Shown: positions 26,101 to 38,100 of the stretch, piece by piece
Position numbering within the stretch: position 1 is the stretch's first letter
Layout of the letters: the number at the start of each line of letters is the position of its first letter
From: Amphibalanus amphitrite
Taxonomy: Eukaryota > Arthropoda > Thecostraca > Balanomorpha > Balanidae
Assembly: GCF_019059575.1 (NCBI RefSeq)
Contig: NW_024881531.1
Span: forward strand, 1,550,001-1,614,000
DNA length: 64,000 bases
Direction: 5' to 3'
Position numbers and translations under genes: made by a program
Notes under the pieces: model-generated
What the model saw: only the letters and a program-made list of their open reading frames with translations
The model's database searches: none
Told to the model about the DNA's origin: nothing

Positions 26101-29100
26101 ATTCCGCAGCATGTTAGCAGAAGCAGCAGCATGTTATAAGTATATGAAAGATCCAAATAGGTTGTAGGTTGGTAGGTATTGGTACTAAGTTTAACTTAAT
26201 AGGTTAGTAGGCAAGGTTAGGATTAATTTTAGTTGAGCATCAAGATAACCATTACGAACAAGTAACAAAATCCTTACCTACCCTTGAAAGCATTGCTTCA
26301 ATCACATCATCACGAAGAACCAGACAAAAATTTTGCACATTCTTACACTATTTAACATCCTGAATCCAGATATGATGCTTTCATGTGGCGCAAATACAAG
26401 AAAAACGAATAATCAAACCCGTGCGTATTCGTATCAACGGCGCCACAATTGTAGATCAGACCTTTTCTGAACAAATGCCACCACAATTTTAATTGATAAG
26501 GGATTAAAATGGCATGAGCATCAACATCTTGATTTTTTCTAAAAGATAGCGATAACTGATAACTAATAACTTACCATTCATTTTGAAATCACGGCGGTAG
26601 GTACACCAACACATGGCACTGAAAACAGCAAAAGACGGAATGGCGGAATGTCGTATGGAGCCCTAAAACGCAGCTCGAATTGAGCCCGAAAAGGAAGACG
26701 AACTGAGCCCGAAAAGGAAGACGAACTGAAGCCGCTTTCGGGGCTAATGTACTTTGAGCCCGAAAAGGGCGCCTAACTGATACCGATTTTAAAATCATAC
26801 AGATTTGAGCCCTGTTTTGGCACTCATATGAGCCCTTATTCAAAAACGTTCTCAAAGTGTTTTCTGAGTGTAGCGTGCATGGGCGTGACACGCGTCAGTC
26901 CCACCTGCTCGATTTACCCGTGATTAGAACGGAATCCGGGCGCCGCCGGTTCCTATACGCCACTGTATCGCAGTATAACGCTCTGCCTCAGGCGCTGCGC
27001 AATCTCGGTCACAGGCTCTTTCGGAGGGAGTATCGGAAGCTCCTACTGCGTGAGCAACACGGCGACCCGGCCAGTGTGTAGCGGCGCGGTGGCGCAAATG
27101 TGAATATGTGTGCAAATGTGATGCGTGTGTGTTGTGTGTAATGTTGTGCCCACCTCATTCGTTTCACCTGACTCGGCAGCCAATAATAGCCATTTTCGGA
27201 TGGATCGGCTTGCCACGATAAGTACAATACAATACAATACAATACCCATCGCGCTGCCTGAAGTTATAAGCGCTGCGTTCCATTCCGCTAACCCGTTAGA
27301 GACGATGTGATCGGCAAACTCACTATTTAAGCGGGTTCGCCGAAACACTTGGCAGCGTTCATGTACCGTGTCCACTATATCAGTGAAAGATAATGCTAAT
27401 ACCCAGATCCCCGACAATTTCGAGGGGCTCAGCTACTTCACCCCGCACGCCAACATGAAGCCGATAGCACGCTCCGTGAGCAGGGAAGCCGCCGTCACCG
27501 ACTGAGTTACACCCACAGCGTGGGCGCACCTGACGTCCAAAAACTGGACTTCAAACGGTACGGCGCATAAAAGACACAGGCGATATATACAGGAGAAATA
27601 AAGCAACCAAAGCAGCTAATTCATACGCTGGTCAGCGATTCCGCCGCCAGCAAAGGGCTTTCCAAGTTCCAATCCCACAAGTTACAATCGGCTTCCAGTT
27701 GATTTCAAATAGGCGAGGGAATTTCCAAACCCATAAATAAAGTACGTTGCTATCTGTGCAAAAACTCTGGCAAAATATATCGAAAACGCCCTAAAAACCC
27801 CACCGCAGACGGCTGTGGGTAAATTATCGGCTGATACCGAACCAGAATCGAGTGCGGAACTGTTCGTGTCGTGAGCAGTATCGGCGTGAGATCTGACAGC
27901 GTGACTGGGCCAGACACCACTTGCGCTGCTCCGCCCTCTGACGCGTCAGGTCACCGAGTCGAACCCACCAACCTGACAGGGCACCGGCTATAATGACGTC
28001 GTAACTGTGAGATGCCAGGATGTTCATGGCCAGTCGATCATGAATCCTTAGTGGCTGGCATCCTGTCAGGGGAGATTTGAGAGCCCTTAAACGACTTCAG
28101 TCGTTCGAGCCAAACCCTCCTTCTTTCCATACACTATGCAGACAGACATGTGACTGCTCACTGCTCAGATGCAGATAAAACGCATACTGTTTCTCTCATG
28201 CCACCCACACGACCATGCCGTCACCGCCACCTGCGCCGGCCGCACCGTCGGAGTCCGCTGGCCGGCCTCACACACGCTCACACGGCTGGCACTGAAGGTA
28301 GGAAGCTGGCGGAGGGCCAGACCAGCCGGTGGCAGCCGCCCGCTCGGCCCCGGCGCCGCCCCGCCCCGCTCTCTGCCCCGCTCTGTCCCGCACCCCGTGT
28401 CGCGGACACCCTGCAAAACCGGTCCACGCGGCGCACTGCACCACACCTGGACAACGGGGGCGCCGCGACTGGCACTGTCATCACTCAGAGCGGGGAGAGG
28501 CGGCATGGAACTGAGCGATCTGGCTCCTCCTCACTCCAATATTCACGCCGCTACATAAAACCAATTGTTATCATGCTTACGAATCGCGGGAGAGGCGACA
28601 CATGGAGCTCCAGTGATTTCAATACTTTGTGTCGCCAAACTAGCCAAAGGGCTTGAGTAAGTTCCATAACCACTAATGACTTACATGGACTGATTTCAGA
28701 TTTGCTATCCTTGCAGCCGCTTGGAAACCCTCGCAACATCCGACTCCGGTCCTGAGCCCGCTCCCACTTCGCCTCGCAGCTCGGCATTCTCGGGCGCCCC
28801 GCCGGCTGTGTGTCGGTACCGACGTGTTTTAGCCGGGTTGTGTCAACAGGCCAGCACCGCCCACCGGCGCCCACCAGCGGCCGATGTGGGACGGGTCGGT
28901 CGCCAGCGGTGAGTCAGCCTCAGTTGTGCCCTGCGGACGCGTTGTGTGCAGGGGCCACTGGGCCCAAGTCTGTCAGTATGACCCCAAAGAATCACCATGT
29001 GGGAGCGTCTCAGCGGTGGCAGCATGGCCGCTCGGAGTTTACATAACTAGCACCACCTCTTTGCTGCAAACCGTCAATCAGATCCAGTAGGCCTCGGGAG

Positions 29101-32100
29101 TGGTCGCCGGTTAGAACAGCAGCCAGCAACAGCCCCCTGCTCTGTGACCAGACCGGTCCAGTATTCTGATCAGGTCTCGCCCTAGGCCAGAGCGGTCCTC
29201 TGATCAGTCCTCCGCCGAGCGACCGTTCCGAATACATGAGCCACTCGAGAGCGAAAACGGCCGGCATTCTTTGATCGGCACTACCCATCACCTAGCGGCG
29301 GCTTGCCACCGAGCGTCATCCATTATTCTAGCAGACAATTTATTCCCCGATGCACTATTCACCTCGCATGTTGCCATGCGAGGTAGTGACACGCAACGAC
29401 GTTCATGATCAGCCGTTCAGGAACCGTCTTTGTCATCGCGGGCGATGACTAATACCAACAATTAGCAGTTCGGATATTTTTGGCATTGCTGCCGCTAGAT
29501 GTCACTAGCAGTCTACGCCTGGGGGTAGACTGCACCGCAATACACATAATAAAATGCGTGCAGTCCCATAACATCGTCCCTATTCAGTATTCAGCAAACG
29601 TTTTGAGCATCTAAGAGGCGAATAGGCTGCGAGTAGGCCACGTCTGGTAAGACCGATGATGCGTCCAAACTGCCTTCGTGACACGGATGTCGGGATCAGC
29701 AGGCGGGATCTCGAGTTGACGGGCGGGAACCAGGTGACGGGACAGGCAGTCCCGACAGATGCAACTAAGCTGGAATTTGTGTTTTGTTTGACAGCTACCT
29801 GTCTCGGTCACATCAGTGCCAGTTTCTATTCTCATTTATTGCTTACAAGCAACAGGAGATGGAAGTATTCATTGTTGATTTCCTTGCAAAAGAAAATTAA
29901 CATACCTTTAATAAAAGCAATAACTCATGGCTCATGCAGGCATCAGTAATTTATATGTGCATTTGACTAGCCAAAGCCATTAAGCATGAAGGTAATGCCT
30001 TGGAACATTTCGTGACAATACTGAGGCATCAATGCTGCAACGAGTGACATTTCCCACATGTTACAGAGCAAAGTCACCACCGGAATAATGCCTCAAAATG
30101 GCCATAAAAGTGCCACCATTCCAACTCGAACGAGATCGCCAATATTTGTAAGACATATTTATGCCCAAGCACGAATTTCCACCGATACTGGGAAATGGAA
30201 TGCACTTCATGCAGTACATACAATCGTCACCACAATCTCAGAATGTGAGGAAATTTGAACTCAACCAGCGACTCAATCGAGTGTGCGGCGCGTTTTTAGC
30301 CGATCTCTGATCCCAGCGGCCGCGATATGCGAGCGATTCCCGAGCTGCGAGCGAGCCGGGGTCGGGTCGAGCCAGGTATATCATTGTTGGCAGCGGCCTG
30401 GAGTTGGACGGACGCGTTAGTTGCCGCCAACGCTGCATAGCGCCGGTCCTAGAGGTATTTCGGTCGCACCGCCCCAGAAACGATCGGTATAGACAGTCAA
30501 ATGCCAGGTCTGGCCTTAGCATCATTTCCAGACATGGTTTTTCAGACACTGTTGCATTCAGGAACTAGATAACACGCGAACATCGGTGATGTTTCCGATG
30601 TTCAGTGCCTTCGACTTTCATGTAGCACGGTCATGTCCATTGCTCAGCGTTCTGTGGGTTCAGTGGAAAACTGCAGACATGCTATTCGTCAGTCAAAAGC
30701 GCGCAACTTGTTGGGTGGCCGATGGAAGTTCCATAAATTAAAATATTCGGATCCAAAGAATGCAGGGGATTTCTGTCACAAATGATAGAGGTGTACAAGG
30801 TTTGCAGAGGCGTTATAATGTCACCTTGACTCTTAACATGACTCATGACTCTTAACATGACTCATGACTCGTAACATGACTCTTAAGTCATACATTACGT
30901 TATAATGTCAATCAATGGTGAAAACGTCTCATTTTCGGAGTCGAATGATGCTGCTAGTTGATAGCAATGCCAAAATGCGATCGCATAAGCATTTTTAGAT
31001 TATGATCGCTACCTTCTTTTTGCACTCCCTGCACCAAGGAGGGCGAGGAAAATTTGGCACGGTTTGTACTTTCCATGTCGATTGAGCATCATCAGATATC
31101 TGCAAACTTGGCGGGTGACGTAGAGGATTGTCGTATTGCGCAGGTGAGGCCGCAAAAGTCACTAAACCCCATGTTTTGCTTCTCAGAGCCTGCTACTGTG
31201 CACTCCCTCTGTTCCAGTAGCGCATAGCACTTTCGAGTAAACGCGAGGCTGTTGCAGGATCATTCAGGAGTTTATTCCCTAGGTAAGCAAACTCAGGTTC
31301 GAGAAAGAACGCATTTTTCATAATCCAACTAAAGCAGAACTTCATCTTTGCCAACACCGCATTAACTTTCAAAAGATTAAAAGTCCGAAACTTGGCTCAA
31401 TAGTGATATTGAAAACATGAGGACCATACCCGGTTATTCTGCTTTCTTTGAAAGCAGGATAGGGAAAAATGGTGGATGAGTGGCCATTTATGTTTGTAAC
31501 AGTCGCATAAAGTCATGTACTAAAATCCAAATGAATGTTTTGGAAGGCACATAATCATTATTTATAAAATGTGAACTACCTGGTACAAAGGTACCTAGTC
31601 ATAGCGCAAATTTACAGACCACCTGACGTAAATCAAGCTGCATTCATTGATTTCCTTGAATCAGTGTTAGAATCACTCTCTAGATCTCAAACTCGCTGTT
31701 CGTGCCTTATCACTGGTGATTTCAACTTTGACCTTTTTGAAATTGACAATGATGAATCCATTCGGGAATTTTTTAATATCCTTACTTCGTATGGATTTCT
31801 CCCTTCAATATGCATGACAACGAGAGAGGGGGATAAAAAATGTTCTTTGCTTGACAACATATATTGTAACAATATAGATATTGCCAACAGCGCTGGCATT
31901 ATCTATGATGAACTGTCAGATCATTTTCCCATTTACCTGACAGTCAACATTGACACAGGGGAAAAACAGAATCAAAGGAAAGGAATAGGATCTTTCGACT
32001 ATAGGAAAATCACTGATTTTAAATCATACCTCCAGACTACATTACGCGGCTTTACCAATATAACTGACCCAGACACTGCTTGTGAAACCTTATTAGAAGC

Positions 32101-35100
32101 ATATACAACAGGGATAGATAGGTATGTACAGTGTTACCTATAGACCCACAAGAAAAAATACCCCAATCAAGCCTTGGATTAGTCCAGGTATTCTAGCTTC
32201 CATTAACAGAAAAAAACGTACTATTTTTACAAAAGAATAAACATCCAAGTCGTGAAAATATTGTAAAATACAATAAATATAGAAATGCCCTTAATAACAT
32301 TTTAAGGGAAGCAAAAAGGATGTACATAAAAAGCCAGCTAAAAAATGCAGACCCTAAGAAAACTTGGGATATTCTCAGGGATATGACCAAAGGACCATCT
32401 GCCAGGTCAGATATCCCAAACACCTTCCATACTTCCGACGGAGATCTTGAAGGAGCACAGCAAATTGCTGATGGGTTTAATACTTTCTTTACAAATATTG
32501 GAAAAGAATTAAGAAATAAAATACAATGATGTAGATCCATTGCAATATATACCCCAATTTACAGGCAATAACTTGAACTCATTACACCTCACCAATGATG
32601 AAGAAATAGCAGGCATAGTCAATAACATGAATATGGTAGGCGGAGGGCATGATTAACTAAATACGAAAATATTTAGAGCCACCTATACCTCCATCATGTT
32701 AGAAATCGTTCATTTTATGAATCTTTGTCTGCAGGAAAGCACCTTTCCTAAGCTTTTAAAACTTGCTATTGTGAAGCCAATTCTTAAAACAGGGAATAAA
32801 CAGCAGTTTAATAACTATCGGCCAATATCCCTCCTACCTGTTATTTCCAAATTATTGGAAAAGCTTATACACAAACGATTGGACGATCACTTGACAACAA
32901 ATAGCATACTAAATGTAAATCAGTTTGGATTTAGGAAATGTATGGGCACACACATGCCCATTTCACTCATTCAGGAAAGGATCACAAATGCATTTGAAGC
33001 AAATAATATTGTATGTGGACTCTATTTGGATATTCGGAAAGCCTTTGACACAGTTGATATTGATGTTTTATTAAATAAAATAAAATGCTACGGAATCAAA
33101 AGTAAAGCATATGATATGATAGTATCATACTTGAGTGATCGATCCCAATGTGTACAGATAAACAGCATCAGATCAAATACATTATCAATTGATATGGGAG
33201 TCCCTCAGGGATCTATCCTAGGGCCACTCCTGTTTATCCTTTATATAAATGATTTTCCAAGCATAAGCAAGGACCTCAATGCATATTTGTATGCAGATGA
33301 CACGGCAGCCTTTATGGAATGTGAAGATATAACAAGATTACAAGAAACTGTGGACACAATTATGCCCAAAATATCAGAATGGTTTTCTGCTAACCAGCTT
33401 TCGATAAATACTGATAAAACTTCTTACCAGATATATTCAAACAAAAGAGATCGACAAGAAATAAAGTTGAAACTAGATGGAGTAGAGATACAAAATTCTA
33501 AAAGTGTAAAATACCTTGGTATGTTTATTGATGACGATCTTAAGTGGAATACTCATATTAACCCGCGCCCGGCTGGGGGTCCTGGATTTCCACGCCCTGC
33601 TGGGGGGGGGGGGGTGTTTGAACACCCCCCCTTGTAACTCGGCTCCTGGGCCACGTAGCGATACGCGGAAGGCGGCGTTCGAAAGAGCGGCAAAAATAAT
33701 GACGAAATCACTTCGGTCAATTTTTTGGTCAGGTCAAAGGTCAGGTCACCAGAGGTCATTGAAGGCAAAATTTCGCCGATTTCCAGGTCGAATGTCGAAA
33801 ATTTCCAAGAAGCCAACGCATAACTCGGGAACCAATAGAGCTACAGCGCCGCGGAAAAGCGCATTCGATAGCCCTATTAACGCCCTTTCTGAGTAATTCT
33901 CTCAGATTTGACCTAACGTCAACGGTTTTGCCTGCAGGGGGCAAAAACTGCAAAAATAGCCGATTTTTTCGAAAACAGTTTTTCTGCAATAACTTTTGAC
34001 CCAAGCCTTGTACGAGCTTACTTTTACCGGCATCGTGTTCCTCTCGTCAAGACGCATCGAATGAACTATAACTTGACCTTGAAAGGTCAACTTGAAAATT
34101 TGACCTCAGGTCAAGGGCATGACCTGACCGGAAAGGGTCATGTTGCATATCAGTCGATCCGTATCGTCGAGCTGAACACATCTAAGGCGTTTTCATCGCT
34201 CTAGCATGCCTCTATCAAAAGTTATTTGCGAAAAACTGTTAGATACCATTCGTGACCTAAGATGACCTCAGGGCATAAACAAGGGTCACGGACACCATTT
34301 TCATGTTCAGTGTGTCTAAACCACTTGTAATTTGGTGTTTGGGAGTGTTTATAATGTCTTGCATCCAAAAGAGGCGCATTTCAATTTTCTCCCATTGACT
34401 TATAATGGCGAGGTCGCAAAATTGACCTGACCTTAGGTCATCGATATCAAAATTCTGAGATATACATTTTGTACATGTTATTGCCCTTAGCAATCGCTGA
34501 AAGTTTCAAAGCGATCGGTCACTCGGTGTAGCTATGACAGACATTGAAAGTTTTTATGAGGTGAGGTCACTTTAAGTGACCTTGTGACCTGACCTTGAAT
34601 GACCTTGGTCTGAAATTTTCAAAACATGTGTAGAATTGATGTATGATAAGGTGTACCAAAAACGGCGGCGCTCCGCGCCGCCGTTTTTGAGATTTTCGCG
34701 AAAAACCACAAGGGGGGGTGTTCAAACACCCCCCCCCCAGCAGGGCGCGGGTTAACAAGCTATACACCACATTGTGTAGAAACGTTGGTATTATTACCAA
34801 AGTGAGGTACTTTTTAAACACTGAACACTTATTATTACTCTACAATTCTCTATTTTTGTCATATGCCAATTATTGTTGCTATACCTATATATAGCAATTC
34901 CTATTCTTCAACCTTATCAAAAATTGAAAAAATTCAAAAGAGAGTTGTCAGAATCATAGATGGGCAACCTATGATGGCGCATACGGATCCAATTTTTAAA
35001 AAACTAAAACTCCTTAAGATTAAGGATGTGGCCCATCAGCAAATGATACTTATCCTGCATAGAAAAATATGCAACAACCTACCAGATGGATTTGGCCAAT

Positions 35101-38100
35101 TGTTTAGATTTCATCCTTCACTCAGAAACGTTCGTAATGTTAAACACTTTGAAGAGATATTCACTTTCAAAAAATATAAAACTCACACTTTGTCATGGAC
35201 AGGTCCTAGAGTGTGGAACAATGTCATGACCTCGATCTTTCCTCACGTTCAGTCTGTGCCATTTGCCAAAACCACAATAAAAAAGCTAGCAAAAAATCAT
35301 TATATAAATCAATACTGACTATTGAGCTTAATGTACCTTATGCAAAGTAATCTAAGCAATGCATACCTACTTAATGCTGGTATGTCTGTGCATGGGACAT
35401 GTGTATGTATGCATACGTAGTCATGCATACATATGTATGCATACGTAGTCATGCATACGTATGTATGCATACGTAGTCATGCATACGTATGTATGCATAC
35501 GTAGTCATGCGTATGTGTATGTATCTGTCTTAATGTATCTGTCTAGGTATAAGCGTACGTGCATATGTAGGTGTATTTTTGCTTTCTCTAAGTGTTTTGT
35601 TTATGTGCTTTTCCGTGTTCTCGCCCATAAAACTGCATCAACTATATATTGTAATACTGTAAATCATTGTATGTCAGTACCTGATCACTTTTGAGTGATT
35701 AGGATAGACGTGCGCAAGGGTGTGCACAGGAATGTGTTAATATGTTTTTTCAACATAGCTGGACATGTCACCCTATCTGCCTGGGCACTTGGAGCGCCCG
35801 ACAACAAGCCTTGCTTAGTGGGGTGCTCCGAGTGTCTGGGCTACCTGACCCACATGCATGACTTGACCAGGATATGATGATGATTTTGCCATTAATGCAA
35901 GAACCCTTAACTAACCTTCCCCAGTGACCAAGCCTTTCTCTCCTATTGGTTTCTATGTATGAATGTTACGAATGTGAGCGAGTGAATGAGGAGGGGCTTT
36001 CAGTAGAGGGCAGTCACCACTGTTTGCAGTGTTGACTACTTTGCTTCTTATTTATCCATACTGGTACGCTGGAAACCCTGGACTCCCTCTTTTTCTGCCT
36101 TTTATGTTGCATTTCATTTCCTAGCTGGGAGTGCCGCGACTTGAAATTTTAAGTTATTCTGGTGTTAACGTAAGGTTCTGTGTGTCGCTGGGATAGAGGG
36201 AGGGGGCACTCCTGGTCACCTGATAATGGGTGGCGGCTAAGAAAAAAAAATTACAACTCTGGAAACAATGACTCAGTACACACGACTCAGTACACACGAC
36301 TCTCGTTCGTTGTACGCTAATCACCGACCTGGCCATGACCTCCGGACCCACATTCCGTGCCCTGAGACCCCGCACGGCGTGGGACATGCTCCCAGCTCAC
36401 ACACATCCCCTCACGCAGCGCCTGTGGCAGGCCAGGTCACGGTCGAACATCTCCTCCGCTCGAAAAACCGGCGTCTATTTCCGCCTGAGAGATACCTGAG
36501 GCATGCCAACTGGTGGGACTGGGCTGGGCAGGGAGTTGAAGTTGGACTCTGCTTCGGTCAAATCCAGAACAGTTTAAACTGCAGGCGATGTCTCACGCAG
36601 CCAGCCAGGTGACCGCAATGATGTCTTAACCATGACAAAATAAACTGTGAGTTAAAATTTCAATGAAAAACGGATTAATATTCGCTATGTGGCTAGGCTT
36701 TCAGTGTTGTGTGCTGACTGTATGCAGATACTCTGGGTTCTGAGGCTGCGGTTGGGAACGTGTGAGGTGGTAAGGCGCAGTATTTACGCCTCTGTTGGCC
36801 TCTGGGAGTCGCTGGCAGGTATAAACACACGCCCAGGGCTGCCCACCTTCACACTCGAACCCTCTGTAGGTAAGATAAATCCACCGAGCGGTGCTGCTTA
36901 CGAGCGGAACACGCCATTTAGAACCCAGACAGGGCTACTGGGTGAGACTGAATGTGAAGTGGCTGAGGAAAATGAGAACAATTATAAATCAAAATCGGAC
37001 ATAGCCAAAGCACGGGAGCATATGAAAGAAACGGGATAATCTCCCAGCGTTTACCTTCCATAAATATTCAAACGCATAAACAAAGCAATATTTTTAGGCG
37101 TCTAATAACAAAATATATTAAGTCAAATTAGCCAATGCGCGTAAAGTCAGCTTCAGTAACGTTTACATATTCTCATCTGTGCTAACAAAAAGATAGCAGG
37201 GTTTCAGTTCCCGCTGCGTCAGCGCCTGGGCTTCTGCGGTGTCTTTTGAGGGCACCACGTCGCACGTATAGGTCTTCGTTACTGGGTTAGCGAAGCCATC
37301 AATGTGTCACACGCAATATTGTGACAACGGTGGCTAAAAGACGGGAATGGTGTCAAGGGTGCAAAGTGCTTCACATATATGTACAATATACCAAGGAAGC
37401 CAGAAATAATTTGAAGTCAACTAATAAGCCAGAAAAAGGTCATATGCACTCCATTTCAGCGTTGGTGTTTGTTAGACAACAGAGACCGGTAAACTAATGT
37501 CAGTGATTCAGTCTGAATGTCCTACAGAAAGTCTCCGAGTGCTCGCTCTGTCAAACTTAAGACCAGGAACAAACGCCCATGACAGCAACGCGACGTGTCG
37601 CATAAAGACCTGTCCTAACGCAGCAGTAACAAAAACTCGGGGCGACGAACCGCGCGGCAGAGGTACGGCTCCTGGCTCGTGGCTTCACCACTGCGCTGAT
37701 AAAGTGTCTCTTCTTCACAGTTGCGCTGTAGGCAGGCAGGGCGTCTTCCAAGAACCAAAGTTATCGACTCAGTCGTCCCGGTCTGTGCAGTGGCTGTCCT
37801 CTGCGACCGCCGCACCTCTCAGGACTGCACTTTGGGTCCGGTCCGTCCCGGTCCGGCCCGTCGGTCCACCGTGCCGTGCTGCCCCACAACACGCCGCGCC
37901 CTGCTGACTGCCCGTGCAGTCGCGCCGGAACACAGTCGTATAAACAGGGAGCCCCGGTGTGTGATGTAATACCGGTGCAGGACTGAGGACCAAGCAGCGC
38001 TGGCGGCAGCGAGTCCTAGGATGGACGGGGTTCAGGGGTTGACGAAACCAGGCTGAGATGGTGATCGTCGTCACTGCTTGGCACCGCTCATCGTAGGTCG

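Larger units (their letters stand above)
21909..26869. mobile_element. 4.96-kb DNA-transposon-like insertion with CACT..AGTG ends and TA duplication
   Basis: Inserted in a LINE ORF between IVSRG and [10 protein letters not shown]. Left end CACTGAGAAAACAGTG, right end (reverse complement) CACTCAGAAAACACTT: 13 of 16 match. TA flanks both ends; deleting the element with one TA joins ...CGAGG-TA-GCGTGCAT and restores the LINE frame exactly. Subterminal words TTTTCGGGCTCA (left) and TGAGCCCGAAAA (right, tandem) are inverted relative to each other. Short CACT ends with subterminal repeats resemble the CACTA/Mirage (CMC) group; the TA duplication also fits Tc1/mariner. No transposase seen, so non-autonomous. 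Interior carries foreign-looking cargo. Confidence 0.82.

Noticed and set aside
27397..27507. Short plus-strand coding-like segment ([20 protein letters not shown] then stop)
   Set aside because: Protein-like for about 35 codons, vaguely like an AGC-kinase tail, but no flanking exon, splice context or identifiable family; too short to call.
28165..28656. Overlapping long frames on both strands in a GC-rich stretch
   Set aside because: Several frames open at once in all directions, as expected from composition alone; no motif.
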